From Herbidospora solisilvae (lineage in GTDB: Bacteria > Actinomycetota > Actinomycetes > Streptosporangiales > Streptosporangiaceae), in the NCBI RefSeq assembly GCF_009901565.1, contig NZ_WXEW01000001.1, forward strand, positions 682,001 to 746,000: a stretch of DNA of 64,000 nt, given 5' to 3'. This document shows positions 25,232 to 36,141 of the stretch, one piece after another. A program made the translations under genes and the position numbers. The notes below the pieces were generated by a model. That model was given only the letters and a program-made list of their open reading frames with translations. It made no database searches and was not told where the DNA came from. The stretch's first letter is position 1. Every line of letters begins with the position of its first letter.

Positions 25232-26518
25232 ATGATGTCGGAACGCCTCAGGTCAGCCGCTGCCGAGCTGCGTCATGACTGGGACACCAACCCCCGGTGG
25301 TCCAGCATCGACCGCACCTACACCCCGGAAGACGTGATCAGGCTGCGCGGGTCCGTCCAGGAGCAGTACACCCTGGCCCGCCTCGGCGCCAAGCGGCTGT
25401 GGGACCTCCTGCACACCGAGGACTACGTCAACGCCCTGGGCGCCCTCACCGGCAACCAGGCCGTCCAGCAGGTGAAGGCCGGTCTCAAGGCCATCTACCT
25501 GTCCGGCTGGCAGGTCGCGGCCGACGCCAACCTCGGCGGCCACACCTACCCCGACCAGAGCCTCTACCCGGCCAACTCGGTGCCCGCCGTGGTCCGGCGC
25601 GTCAACAACGCGCTGCTGCGGGCCGACCAGATCACCTGGGCCGAGGGCGTCGAGGACGCGCCCCACTGGCTGGCGCCCATCGTCGCCGACGCCGAGGCCG
25701 GGTTCGGCGGGGTGCTCAACGCCTTCGAGCTCATGAAGGGCATGATCGCGGCCGGCGCGGCGGGCGTGCACTGGGAGGACCAGCTCGCGTCCGAGAAGAA
25801 GTGCGGCCACCTCGGCGGGAAGGTCCTCATCCCGACCTCCCAGCACGTCAAGACCCTCAACGCGGCCCGCCTCGCGGCCGACGTCTGCGGCGTCTCCACC
25901 CTGGTCATCGCGCGGACCGACGCCCAGGCCGCGACCCTCCTGACCAGCGACGTCGACCCGATCGACCGCCAGTTCTGCACCGGCGACCGCTCCGCCGAGG
26001 GCTTCTACCGGGTCCGCAACGGGATCGAGCCCTGCATCGCGCGGGGGCTGGCCTACGCGCCGTACAGCGACCTGTTGTGGATGGAGACCGGCACGCCCGA
26101 CCTGGACGTCGCCCGCCGGTTCGCCGAGGCGATCAAGGACCGCTACCCCGACCAGATGCTCGCCTACAACTGCTCGCCGTCATTCAACTGGCGCAAGCAC
26201 CTGGACGACTCCTCGATCGCCAAGTTCCAGCGCGAGCTCGGCCACATGGGGTACAAGTTCCAGTTCATCACCCTGGCCGGGTTCCACTCGCTCAACTACT
26301 CGATGTTCGACCTGGCCCGGGGCTACGCCGAAGAGGGCATGACGGCCTACGTGGGGCTCCAGGAGGCGGAGTTCGCGGCCGAGAAGCGCGGCTACACCGC
26401 GACCAGGCACCAGCGCGAGGTCGGCACCGGCTACTTCGACCTGGTCAGCACCGCCATCTCACCCGACTCCTCGACGACCGCCTACCGGGGCTCCACCGAG
26501 GAGGACCAGTTCCACTAG
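25232..26518 (+). CDS. aceA: Isocitrate lyase
   Basis: This 428-aa enzyme cleaves isocitrate to glyoxylate and succinate in the glyoxylate shunt, needed for growth on acetate and fatty acids. It carries the catalytic loop KKCGH with Cys191, WSGW-equivalent [12 protein letters not shown], the TYPDQSLYP block, and [15 protein letters not shown] 25232 or 25235 is preferred; an in-frame GTG lies at 25220. The divergent ScfR/RamB-like regulator and shared intergenic palindromes predict acyl-CoA-dependent control. Length and motifs are normal. Confidence 0.96.
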   Translation: MMSERLRSAAAELRHDWDTNPRWSSIDRTYTPEDVIRLRGSVQEQYTLARLGAKRLWDLLHTEDYVNALGALTGNQAVQQVKAGLKAIYLSGWQVAADANLGGHTYPDQSLYPANSVPAVVRRVNNALLRADQITWAEGVEDAPHWLAPIVADAEAGFGGVLNAFELMKGMIAAGAAGVHWEDQLASEKKCGHLGGKVLIPTSQHVKTLNAARLAADVCGVSTLVIARTDAQAATLLTSDVDPIDRQFCTGDRSAEGFYRVRNGIEPCIARGLAYAPYSDLLWMETGTPDLDVARRFAEAIKDRYPDQMLAYNCSPSFNWRKHLDDSSIAKFQRELGHMGYKFQFITLAGFHSLNYSMFDLARGYAEEGMTAYVGLQEAEFAAEKRGYTATRHQREVGTGYFDLVSTAISPDSSTTAYRGSTEEDQFH

Positions 26519-26523
26519 AAGCC

Positions 26524-26592
26524 CGGCCCCGCCGCCGCGACGCCGCAGGTCACCCTCGAAGAATCTGACGTATCAGCAGCGGCGGGGCCGTT
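26524..26592 (+). terminator. Long-loop GC hairpin after aceA
   Basis: CGGCCCCGCCGC (26524-26535) and GCGGCGGGGCCG (26579-26590) form a perfect 12-bp stem around a 43-nt loop starting 6 bp after the aceA stop. The long loop and the short TT that follows make it a less certain terminator. It ends 20 bp before the next start. Confidence 0.45.
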
Positions 26593-26610
26593 CCCAGTAG
26601 GCTCCGGCGA

Positions 26611-27314
26611 ATGATCGCAAAGCTCGCAGTGGTCCTGGCCGTCCTCGCCACGGCGGGCTGCGCCCAAGGCGCCGCCGACACCCGTCTGGCGACTCCGCAG
26701 GCTTCGAAGCCGGCGGGCGCGGCCGAATGGCCGAACGTGGTGCGTTTCGTCGCCGAAGCCCCCTCGTGCCGCAAGAGGATGGAGGGGACGGGGTTCGCCT
26801 ACGCGCCCGAACGGGTCATGACCACCGCCCACGCGGTGGCGGGGAGCATAGACCCGATCACGGTGATCGGGTCCGACGGCAGGAGCCACGAGGGCACCGT
26901 GGTCGTCTTCGACCCCGACCGTGACGTCGCCGTGTTACGGGTGCCGGGGTTGTCCGCCCGGCCGCTGGAGTTCGCCCCCGCCGAAGACGGCGACGCGTTC
27001 ACCTTCGCCGGCTACCGAAAAGGCGGCCACTTCACCGAGAGGCCGGGCAAGATCGACGTTGCCACCGAGGCGTCGAGCAACGACATCTACCACCAGCACG
27101 AGGTGTTCCGCCAGGTCTTCATCATCCTGGCCAAGGTGGAACCGGGCCTCGCGGGGGCCCCGATGGTCAGGTCCGACGGGACGGTCGCCGGCATGATCTT
27201 CGCCGCGGACACCGGCAATCCCTTCAAGGGCTACGCGCTCAGCACGAAGGAACTCGGCCGCCCGGCGAAGAAGGGCCGGACCGCCACCGAGGCCGTTTCC
27301 ACCCGGGAATGCGA

Positions 27315-27318
<4 letters not shown>
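26611..27318 (+). CDS. Trypsin-fold lipoprotein lacking the catalytic serine
   Basis: This 235-aa protein has a lipobox (LATAGC, Cys17), so it is anchored on the outer face of the membrane. The trypsin/MarP-like core has TAHAV with the His and DPDRDVAVLRV with the Asp. The serine motif reads VEPGLAGAPMV where active members read PGNSGGPxV, so Ala replaces the nucleophile. The fold is otherwise complete, including VAGMIFA. It is therefore predicted to be non-proteolytic and perhaps a peptide-binding or sensing module. It ends tail to tail with the Ser/Thr kinase gene, the two stops sharing CTAG. Confidence 0.82.
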
Positions 27319-28835
<1,517 letters not shown>

Positions 28836-28996
28836 CCGGAAGTTACCTCTCCGATCCAAAGAAGTACGCAAGGCACACTGTGGCCGGATGGAACGGTCCG
28901 CGCCCGCTACTAGGCAGAAGCGGCATAACGGGTTAGGTCACTACGACCTGGGGGTAACAAACGCCTGGTCACACGGGTATCACGAGCCCCATGCCT

Positions 28997-30001
28997 CTAG
29001 GCCGCGACCTCGCCGTCGGCCGCCTTGGCCGCCGCCTCGACCGCCTCGACGAACCGGCCCATGTGGGGGAAGACGAGCCGGGCCTCGGGGAGCAGGTCGG
29101 CCATGAGCGCGAAGACGTGGGGCATCTTCCGCCATTCTTCATACCGCACCGGAACGCCGTCCGCACGCGCCCGTTCGGCGACCCGGTGGGCCTCCTCCCG
29201 GAGCACCTCGGTGGTGCTGGTGACGATCATCAGCGGCGGCAGGCCGGTGTAGTCGCCGAAGACCGGGGAGACGAGGGGGTCGCGGTTGTCCAGGCCCTCG
29301 GTCCAGCGGCGGGCCATCCACTCGACCCGCCCGGCGGGGAGCAGGGGGTCGGCCCAGCGGTTGGCGGTCTTGCGCTCGTCGCTGAGGTCGGCCCAGGGAG
29401 ACAGACAAATGGCCGCCGCCGGAAGCGGCAGCCCGTTGTCCCTCAGGGAGAGCAGCATGGCGAGGGTGAGATGTCCGCCGGCTGAATCACCTGCCAGCAC
29501 GATGCCGTCGGGGGCGAACCCGCGGTCGAGCAGGGCGCGGTAGGCGTCGAGGGCGTCGGCGAGCGACTCGGCCAGCTTGTGCTGGGGTCCCTGCCGGTAG
29601 TCGAGCGCCAGCACCGGCCGCCGCGTCACGGCCGACAGCCGCCACGTGATCGGCCGGTGCGTCACTGGAGAACAGATGAAATAGCCGCCCCCGTGGAGGT
29701 AGAGGACGACCTTGCTCTCATCGAGCTCCTGGAGGTCGGAGTCGGGGTCGCCGGACCCGCGTACCCACTCCCCCGAGCAGGCGCCGAACGACTCCTGTTC
29801 GATCGAGACGGTCGCCGGGACCAGTCCGGGCAGGCGCCCGCCCAGCTCGATGATCCGGTTGGCGACCACCAGGCTGGTGGTCGTACGGAGAAGGACGGCC
29901 GATATGGGCTTCATCGTGCCCCGCAACAGCGAGTTGGCCGCTATGGCCTGCCAGCTCAAAGGGTGCTCCGGGCGAACGTCCACGTCGATGTCAGCGTTCA
30001 T
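28997..30001 (-). CDS. HSL-family alpha/beta hydrolase (esterase/lipase)
   Basis: This 334-aa hormone-sensitive-lipase-type hydrolase has the oxyanion motif YLHGGGYF, nucleophile motif GDSAGGH, Asp in DPLVSPVFGDY and His in KMPHVFALM. ATG 30001 has an excellent SD (AAGGAGGG). No signal peptide is seen, though an N-terminal hydrophobic helix (PISAVLLRTTTSLVVA) may touch the membrane. It should hydrolyse short to medium acyl esters. It is transcribed alone from the region shared with the ABC exporter at 30119. Confidence 0.92.
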   Translation of the reverse strand: MNADIDVDVRPEHPLSWQAIAANSLLRGTMKPISAVLLRTTTSLVVANRIIELGGRLPGLVPATVSIEQESFGACSGEWVRGSGDPDSDLQELDESKVVLYLHGGGYFICSPVTHRPITWRLSAVTRRPVLALDYRQGPQHKLAESLADALDAYRALLDRGFAPDGIVLAGDSAGGHLTLAMLLSLRDNGLPLPAAAICLSPWADLSDERKTANRWADPLLPAGRVEWMARRWTEGLDNRDPLVSPVFGDYTGLPPLMIVTSTTEVLREEAHRVAERARADGVPVRYEEWRKMPHVFALMADLLPEARLVFPHMGRFVEAVEAAAKAADGEVAA

Positions 30002-30118
30002 GCGGATCCCTCCTTGTCCGATTCGTTCCCTTATGCCTAGTTAGGTAACCCTGGATGTTACACAGGGGTTACGCAGATCGGCAGGGGTGAATTACCGGGT
30101 TACGATCCTCGGCGGGAG

Positions 30119-30901
30119 GTGGCCGACTTCGTCCTCTACCTACGCCTGTTCCAGTACGGCTTCCGCCGCCACAGCACCTACCTCGCCGCGGCGCTGGCCG
30201 GAGCCTTCACCAACACGGTTTTCGGCGTTTTGCGGGCCTATGTCCTGATCGCCTTATGGGAGGCCCGGCCCGGCCTCGCCGGATACACCCTCACCGAGGC
30301 GGTGACCTTCTGCTTCCTCACCCAGGGCTTCATCGGGCCCATGCAGGTGTTCGGCAGGGGCCTGTCGTTCGGTGACCGCATCCGGTCGGGCGACATCGCG
30401 TTCGACCTGGTCAGACCCGCTCCCCTGCTGCTCTGGAGCCTGTCGGAGGACCTCGGCAGGGCCGCCTACCTCACCCTCGCCCGCAGCCTGCCGCCCTCGA
30501 TCGCCGGGGCCGTCATGTTCACCATGATCGGGCCGGTCTCCCCCTGGTTCGCCGTGTCGTTCGTGCTGGGGGTCGTGGTCAGCTTCGGCTGGCGCTACCT
30601 CGTCACGCTGACGGCCTGCTGGACCACCGACGACCGGGGCGTGCACACCCTCTCGTCCCTGCTGACCTTCTTCTTCAGCGGGATGGTGCTCCCGCTCGGG
30701 CTGTTCCCGGGCTGGTTGCGCACGGTCGCGGAGGCCTCGCCGTTCGCGGCGATGGTGCAGGTGCCGGCCGACGTCTGGCTCGGCGCCGAACCCGCCTGGA
30801 GCGCCCTGGGGTTCCAGCTTTTCTGGGTGGTCGCCCTGCTCGGCCTCGGCGCGCTTGCGACCTCGGCGGCCCGGCGCAAGGTGGTGGTGCAGGGTGGGTG
30901 A
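30119..30901 (+). CDS. ABC-2 type exporter permease (first of two)
   Basis: This 260-aa membrane protein has about six transmembrane helices. It belongs to the ABC-2 permease family that pairs two different permeases with one ATPase (COG4587/COG3694 type). It has LVRPAPLLLWSLSEDLGRAAY and FFFSGMVLPLGLFPGWL as family landmarks. GTG 30119 directly abuts GGGAG, and a -10-like TACGAT at 30101-30106 would give a very short leader. It overlaps the second permease by 8 bp. The substrate is unknown; relatives export antibiotics or viologens. Confidence 0.88.
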   Translation: MADFVLYLRLFQYGFRRHSTYLAAALAGAFTNTVFGVLRAYVLIALWEARPGLAGYTLTEAVTFCFLTQGFIGPMQVFGRGLSFGDRIRSGDIAFDLVRPAPLLLWSLSEDLGRAAYLTLARSLPPSIAGAVMFTMIGPVSPWFAVSFVLGVVVSFGWRYLVTLTACWTTDDRGVHTLSSLLTFFFSGMVLPLGLFPGWLRTVAEASPFAAMVQVPADVWLGAEPAWSALGFQLFWVVALLGLGALATSAARRKVVVQGG

Positions 30902-31673
30902 CTACCTCCTGCTGGCCTGGACGTGGGCCCGCGCCTCCGCGCAGTACCGCACCTCGTTCGCCGTCTCGATCCTCAGCTCGTTCGCGATCAACGCCCTCGA
31001 CGCCGTCGCCATCGGCATCGTCTTCACCCACGTCACCACCCTGGGCGGGTTCTCGCTCCGCGAGGTCATGTTCCTGTACGGCACCGGCGGCGTCTCCTTC
31101 GCCGTCGCCGACATGCTCTTCGGCAACGTCGAACGCCTCAGCCAGCACATCAGGGCCGGCACCTTCGACACCATGCTCATCCGGCCGGTCTCCCCCTTCG
31201 TCCAGATGGCCGCCGACGGCTTCGGCGCCCACCGGATCGGGCGGCTGGCCCAGGCGGTGATCGTGCTGGGCCTGTCGCTACCGGTCGTGCCGTGGTCGCG
31301 GGCCTGGATGGTGCCGGTCATGATCGTCTGCGGCGTGGTGATCTTCACGGCGGTGTTCACGCTCGGGGCGGCGCTCCAGTTCGTCCTGGTCGACGCCCCC
31401 GAGCTCGCCAACGCCTTCACCTACGGCGGGGTCACGCTGACGCAGTATCCCCTGTCGGTCTACGGCGACCAGCTCGTGCGCGGGGTGACCTACATCGTGC
31501 CGCTGGCCTTCGTGAACTGGCAGCCGGCCCTCTACGTGCTCGGGCGGCCCGACCCCTTCGGGCTGCCCGGCTGGCTGCGGTTCGCCGCACCGCTCGCCGC
31601 CCTGCTGCTGTCAGCCGTGGCCGCCCTCGCCTGGCGGGCGGGCATCCGCCGCTACCGATCGACGGGGAACTGA
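30894..31673 (+). CDS. ABC-2 type exporter permease (second of two)
   Basis: This 259-aa permease starts at GTG 30894 inside the end of the first permease gene. It is the family partner (COG3694-like), with LIRPVSPFVQMAADGFGAHRIGR and YPLSVYGDQLVRGVTYIVPLAFVNWQPALYVLG split across the central and C-terminal helices. About six membrane segments are present. The stop overlaps the ATPase start (TGATG). With the other permease it would form the heterodimeric channel. Confidence 0.88.
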   Translation: MGDYLLLAWTWARASAQYRTSFAVSILSSFAINALDAVAIGIVFTHVTTLGGFSLREVMFLYGTGGVSFAVADMLFGNVERLSQHIRAGTFDTMLIRPVSPFVQMAADGFGAHRIGRLAQAVIVLGLSLPVVPWSRAWMVPVMIVCGVVIFTAVFTLGAALQFVLVDAPELANAFTYGGVTLTQYPLSVYGDQLVRGVTYIVPLAFVNWQPALYVLGRPDPFGLPGWLRFAAPLAALLLSAVAALAWRAGIRRYRSTGN

Positions 31674-32476
31674 TGATCGAGACGATGTCACTGGGCCGCG
31701 ACTTCAAGGTGCGCGGGGTGGTCGTCCCGGCCGTACACGACCTGACCTTCGGGGTGGCGGCCGGCGAGTTCGTCGGCTGCCTGGGCCCGAACGGCGCCGG
31801 GAAGTCCACGACGATCAAGATGCTGACCGGCATCCTGACCCCCACGCGCGGCCGGGCGCTGGTGGCCGGGCTCGACCCGGCCCGGCAGCGCAAGGCGCTG
31901 GCGCGGCGGATCGGGGTGGTCTTCGGGCAGCGGACGACGTTGTGGTGGGACCTGCCGCTGCGCGACAGCTTCGAACTGGTCCGGCTCCTTTACAAAGTAG
32001 ATCGCAACCGGTTCGGCACACGGCTGGCCGAGCTGACCGAGGTGCTGGAGCTGGGCCCGTTCCTGAAGACGCCGGTCCGGCAACTGAGCCTGGGCCAGCG
32101 GATGCGCGGCGACATCACCGCCGCGCTGCTGCACGACCCCGAGGTGCTGGTGCTCGACGAGCCGACGATCGGGCTCGACGTGGTCGCCAAGGCCGAGGTC
32201 CGGTCGTTCCTGGCCCGGCTGAACGCCGACCGCGGCACGACGGTGCTGCTGACCACCCACGACCTGGGCGACGTCGAGCGGCTCTGCCGGCGGGTGCTCC
32301 TGATCGACCACGGACGGCTGGCCTTCGACGGGAGCGTGGCCGAACTGCGGGCGCTGGTGCCGGGCCAGGAGTCGATCGAGGACGTCGTGGCGCACCTCTA
32401 CCTCAGTAGTACTCGGGCTGCTCCTCGTACTCCTCGTCGTACTCCCGATGCGGACCCGCCCACCGTGACGGCATGA
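31673..32476 (+). CDS. ABC transporter ATP-binding protein (COG4586 type)
   Basis: This 267-aa ATPase starts at ATG 31673, overlapping the upstream stop. Walker A is GPNGAGKST, the Q loop is in VVFGQRTTLWWDLPLRDSF (the RTTLWWDLP signature marks this exporter subfamily), the signature is QLSLGQRMR, Walker B is VLVLDEPTIGLD, and the switch His is in TTHDLGD. It energises the two permeases upstream. The last 25 residues are Pro/Arg-rich and overlap the 3' end of the convergent membrane-protein gene by 74 bp, so the tail may be a recent extension. Confidence 0.93.
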   Translation: MIETMSLGRDFKVRGVVVPAVHDLTFGVAAGEFVGCLGPNGAGKSTTIKMLTGILTPTRGRALVAGLDPARQRKALARRIGVVFGQRTTLWWDLPLRDSFELVRLLYKVDRNRFGTRLAELTEVLELGPFLKTPVRQLSLGQRMRGDITAALLHDPEVLVLDEPTIGLDVVAKAEVRSFLARLNADRGTTVLLTTHDLGDVERLCRRVLLIDHGRLAFDGSVAELRALVPGQESIEDVVAHLYLSSTRAAPRTPRRTPDADPPTVTA

Positions 32477-32876
32477 GCACCGGCACGAACAGGGCGATGC
32501 CCACCAGGCCGTAGACGCCCGACGACAACAGCGCGAGCATGCCCTGCCCGGCCTCCGCGATCTCCTTCTGGACGGTGGCGCCGACGGGGGCCAGGCTCGT
32601 GGCGCGGGAGACGTCGATGGCGTACACGACCGTCCAGGCCAGCAGCACCATCGACGGCACGAACGTGGCGATCGGCGAGATCCGCCCCGCGATCACCAGC
32701 CCGAGGAGGAGTCCGACGGCGGCCATGACGCCCAGCGCGATGAGCATGCGGTTGTCGCGGATGGGGTCGACGTCTCCGACGGACCCCCGCAGCGACTCCC
32801 GCGAGGCCCAGCCCCCTCCGAACAGCAGAGCGGCGGCGACGACGATCCCGACGAGCAGCCCGATGAAGTGCCGCAT
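32403..32876 (-). CDS. Small integral membrane protein, 157 aa
   Basis: ATG 32876 (MRHFIGLLVGIV) has GAGGTG upstream. There are four predicted membrane helices and a short acidic, tyrosine-rich C-terminal tail (REYDEEYEEQPEYY). No family is named with confidence. Its 3' end overlaps the convergent ABC ATPase gene by 74 bp. It is divergent from the membrane protein at 33013. Confidence 0.75.
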   Translation of the reverse strand: MRHFIGLLVGIVVAAALLFGGGWASRESLRGSVGDVDPIRDNRMLIALGVMAAVGLLLGLVIAGRISPIATFVPSMVLLAWTVVYAIDVSRATSLAPVGATVQKEIAEAGQGMLALLSSGVYGLVGIALFVPVLMPSRWAGPHREYDEEYEEQPEYY

Positions 32877-33012
32877 GTCACCCACCTCGAAAACGTTCTT
32901 GGTCCGGCGCGGCCACATTAGCGACAAAAACCGAAATATCGCACTGCTCCTGACGGGATCGCTTCAGACGTGGGGGTGACATCCGGTCGAAGCGTGAGAA
33001 GATGTGCGCGCC

Positions 33013-33588
33013 ATGCCGAAGAGCCCCCCGTCCGCAGGCCTCGCCTTGAGGTTCGCCCGGTCCGTCTCGTTCGCGGCCGTCTGCGTCGTCCTCGCCGCCC
33101 TCGGCCACCAGGCGGCCGGAGGCGACGGGCCCACCGTCGGGGCGCTCGCCGTCGCGATGCTCGGGGCCTTCGGGGCCGCGTTCGCGCTCGCGGGCCGTGA
33201 ACGGTCCCCCGGTGTCATCGCCGGGGTGCAGGTCGCGGCGCAGGTCGTGCTCCACGAGCTGTTCACCGAGGGGCAGACCGCGCGGGTGCTGATCGGGCCG
33301 CTGACCGATCCCGGTCACGACCACGGCGGGTTCGGGGTCTCGGTCGGCATGGTGCTCGCCCACCTGACCGCCTCGCTGGTCACCGCCTGGTGGCTCGCCC
33401 GGGGCGAGGCCGCCCTGTGGGCGGTGTTGCGCCGCCTCGGCGTCGGCGCCTGGCGGGTGCTCAGGACGCCGCCGGTCCCGGCGCTGCCGCGTCAGGTGCG
33501 GGTCCGCGCCGCGTTCGTCCTGCCCGCTCATGTACGCCCCCTCCGGCACGCCGTCGTCAGAAGAGGTCCTCCACTGGCCGGGTTCTGA
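33013..33588 (+). CDS. Membrane protein upstream of YcnI
   Basis: This protein of about 191 aa has four to five membrane helices and a polar His-rich loop (DPGHDHGGFGVS), which could bind metal. It lies 45 bp before the YcnI gene, so it may be part of the same copper-handling unit. The C-terminus after the last helix is basic and of low complexity. ATG 33013 is preferred over GTG 33004. The family is not recognised. Confidence 0.7.
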   Translation: MPKSPPSAGLALRFARSVSFAAVCVVLAALGHQAAGGDGPTVGALAVAMLGAFGAAFALAGRERSPGVIAGVQVAAQVVLHELFTEGQTARVLIGPLTDPGHDHGGFGVSVGMVLAHLTASLVTAWWLARGEAALWAVLRRLGVGAWRVLRTPPVPALPRQVRVRAAFVLPAHVRPLRHAVVRRGPPLAGF

Positions 33589-33633
33589 CCCGTCCCCCTT
33601 TTTCCCTTCTGTACGACAAGTGGAGTCTTCGCC

Positions 33634-34365
33634 ATGTCCGTCATCCGCCGCGCCCTGACCGTCACCGCGACCGCCACCGCCCTCACCCTCGGCTTCGCCC
33701 TCCCGGCCCTGGCCCACGTCACCGTCCAGCCCGGCTCGGTCGAGCAGGGCAGCTTCAGCAAGGTCGCCTTCCGCGTCCCCAACGAGCGCGACGACGCCTC
33801 GACCACCAAGATCGAGGTCACCTTCCCGGTCGACCACCCGCTGCCCTTCGTGTCGGTCAAGCCGGTCCCCGGCTGGAAGGCCGAGGTCACCGAGGGCAAG
33901 CTGCCCACGCCGGTCCAGTCGCAGTACGGCGAGATCACCGAAGCCGTCACGAAGATCACCTGGTCGGGCGGCGAGGTGAAGCCGGGCGAGTTCCAGGAGT
34001 TCGAGGTCTCCCTCGGCGGCCTGCCGACCACGACCGACCACCTTTACTTCCCGACGAAGCAGACCTACAGCAGCGGCGAGGTCGTCGACTGGAAGGACGA
34101 GCCGAAGACCGACGGCGGCGAGGCCGAGCACCCCGTCCCGACCCTGAAGCTCACCCCGCCCACCGGTGACGACCACCACGGCGCCGCCGCCTCGGCCGCC
34201 CCGAGCGCCGCCCCGGCCGTGGCCGCGTCCCCGGTCGCCGCCGACGCCCACGACTCGGCCTCCTCCGACGGCACCGCCCGCCTCATCGGCGGCATCGGCG
34301 TCGTCGTGGGAATCGTCGGCGTGGGCGTCGCCATCGCGGCCCTGCGCCGCAGGCCGACCGCCTAA
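33634..34365 (+). CDS. ycnI: YcnI-family (DUF1775) copper-binding membrane-anchored protein
   Basis: This 243-aa protein has a signal peptide ending ALPALA, so mature YcnI starts with His (HVTVQPGSVEQGSF). In studied YcnI proteins that N-terminal His is part of a mononuclear Cu(II) site with a conserved Trp, here probably in PGWKAEV. The YcnI fold covers residues 28-165, followed by an Ala/Pro/His-rich linker (GDDHHGAAAS) and a C-terminal membrane helix. It probably handles copper at the outer membrane face. It is convergent with the ABC permease gene, the stop codons sharing CTAA. Confidence 0.9.
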   Translation: MSVIRRALTVTATATALTLGFALPALAHVTVQPGSVEQGSFSKVAFRVPNERDDASTTKIEVTFPVDHPLPFVSVKPVPGWKAEVTEGKLPTPVQSQYGEITEAVTKITWSGGEVKPGEFQEFEVSLGGLPTTTDHLYFPTKQTYSSGEVVDWKDEPKTDGGEAEHPVPTLKLTPPTGDDHHGAAASAAPSAAPAVAASPVAADAHDSASSDGTARLIGGIGVVVGIVGVGVAIAALRRRPTA

Positions 34366-35231
34366 GCCGTGACGTCCCGCGACGTGAACCGCGCCCACGC
34401 GACCGAGCCGAAGATCGCGATGTACGCGGCGAACGCCAGCACCCCCTGACCCATGTCACCCGTGGCCAGCGGTTCGCGGAGCGCTCCGTCGAACCGCTGG
34501 AACCACGAGGTGAGCAGGTAGGGCGAGACCGCGTCGAGTTGCGGGATCACCGTGAGGATCTGGCTGACCAGCACCAGCACGACCGTGGTGACGACCGCGC
34601 CGATCGAGGTGTCGGTGAACACCGACACGGCCAGCGCGAGCGTGCCGAGGGCGATCATGCCGAGCGTCACGTAGAGCGCGATCAGGCCGATCCGCAGCAG
34701 CCCCTCGACGAGCGGCACGGTCGTGCCGGACAGCAGCGTGACCGGCCCGACCGGGAACAACACCAGCCCGGTGACCAGCGCCGCGACCAGGATGACGAGG
34801 CACGTCACCAGCGCGAACACGGCCATCCCGGCGAACTTCACGCCCAGCAGCGGGGTCCGCCCGGCTGGGGCGGTGAGCAGGTACCGCAGCGTGCCGAGCC
34901 CGGCCTCCCCCGCCACTGCGTCGCCGGCCACGACCGCGACGACCAGCGGCAGGATCAGCGGCACCATGAACGAGAACGCGACGAACCCGAGCGCGAGCCC
35001 GTTCCCGGCCACCTGCGTCAGCAGCGCCTCCCCGTCGCCGCCGAAGATCCGGATGGCGACCCCGCAGAGCACGGGCACGACCGCGACGACGGCGAGCATC
35101 GCGACGGTCCTCGGCCGCCGGAAGATCAGCCCGACCTCCGACCGGAAGAGCCGGAGGGCCGACCGGAGCGTGGCCTGCCTCGGCGCCGCCGCCTCCTCGC
35201 GCGGCGCCGCCGTGCGCTCATGAGTCGACAT
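34362..35231 (-). CDS. ABC-2 family permease
   Basis: This 289-aa permease has six membrane helices and an N-terminal cytoplasmic tail rich in Ala and Arg. Landmarks are GLGTLRYLLTAPAGRTPLLGVKF and LYVTLGMIALGTLALAVSVFTD. ATG 35231 overlaps the end of the upstream ATPase gene by 14 bp. It forms an exporter with that ATPase. Together with the LolA-like gene this is a three-gene minus-strand operon. Confidence 0.9.
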   Translation of the reverse strand: MSTHERTAAPREEAAAPRQATLRSALRLFRSEVGLIFRRPRTVAMLAVVAVVPVLCGVAIRIFGGDGEALLTQVAGNGLALGFVAFSFMVPLILPLVVAVVAGDAVAGEAGLGTLRYLLTAPAGRTPLLGVKFAGMAVFALVTCLVILVAALVTGLVLFPVGPVTLLSGTTVPLVEGLLRIGLIALYVTLGMIALGTLALAVSVFTDTSIGAVVTTVVLVLVSQILTVIPQLDAVSPYLLTSWFQRFDGALREPLATGDMGQGVLAFAAYIAIFGSVAWARFTSRDVTA

Positions 35232-36141
35232 CGAAGCCCTCCCCTGTCAGCCCGACGAAGACGTCCTCCAGGCTGGGCCTGATCACCTGGAAGCCGCGGA
35301 TCGACACCCCCGCCTTGAACAGCAGGTCGCTGACGTGTTCGGGAGCCGTGTGGCCGATCTCCGCGCCGACCCGGCCGGCGGCCGGGGTCACGTCGCGCAG
35401 GCCGAGGTCGGTCAGCACCCGCGTCGCGGCCGTCACGTCGGCCGTCTCGACCTCGACGCGGGCGGGCGCGCCCGATCCGAGGCCGTCCATCGGGCCCTGG
35501 GCGACCAGCTTGCCGGTTCGCATCACGCCGACGTGGGTGCACATCTGCTCGACCTCGGCCAGCAGGTGGGAGGAGACGAAGACCGTGGTCCCGTCGGCGG
35601 CGACGTCCTTGATCAGGTTGCGGACCTCGCGGGTGCCCTGGGGGTCGAGGCCGTTGGTGGGCTCGTCCAGAACCAGCAGGTCGCGGCGGCTCAGGAGGGT
35701 GCTCGCGATGGCCAGGCGCTGGCGCATGCCGAGTGAGTAGGCCTTGTAGCGTTTCCCGGCCGCCGCCGTGAGGCCGACGCGGTCGAGGGCCTCCACCGTC
35801 CGCCGCCGGGCCGAGGTCGGGTCGGCCGCCGGGTTGGCGGCGTCCAGCCGCAGCAGGTTGGCCTCGCCGGACAACCACGGGTAGAAGGCGGGGCCCTCCA
35901 CCAGCGCGCCCACCCTCGTCAGGGCCGCGCGGGCGGGGTCGCCGAACAGGGTGCTGGTGCCGGCGGTCGGGGTGATCAGGCCGAGCAGCATGCGGATCGT
36001 GGTGGTCTTGCCCGATCCGTTGGGGCCCAGGAAGCCGTACACGGAACCGCCCGGGACGGCCAGGTCGACGCCGTCGACGGCGACCTGGCCTCCCGGGAAG
36101 CGCTTCGTCAGGCCCCGCGTGGCGATCGCGGGAGCGTTCAT
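35218..36141 (-). CDS. ABC transporter ATP-binding protein
   Basis: This 307-aa ATPase has Walker A GPNGSGKTT, signature YSLGMRQRLAIA, Walker B LLVLDEPTNGLDPQG and switch SSHLLAEV. The extended C-terminal domain (after about residue 220) is typical of the DrrA/CcmA group. ATG 36141 overlaps the LolA-like stop (ATGA). It partners the permease at 34362. Confidence 0.94.
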   Translation of the reverse strand: MNAPAIATRGLTKRFPGGQVAVDGVDLAVPGGSVYGFLGPNGSGKTTTIRMLLGLITPTAGTSTLFGDPARAALTRVGALVEGPAFYPWLSGEANLLRLDAANPAADPTSARRRTVEALDRVGLTAAAGKRYKAYSLGMRQRLAIASTLLSRRDLLVLDEPTNGLDPQGTREVRNLIKDVAADGTTVFVSSHLLAEVEQMCTHVGVMRTGKLVAQGPMDGLGSGAPARVEVETADVTAATRVLTDLGLRDVTPAAGRVGAEIGHTAPEHVSDLLFKAGVSIRGFQVIRPSLEDVFVGLTGEGFDVDS

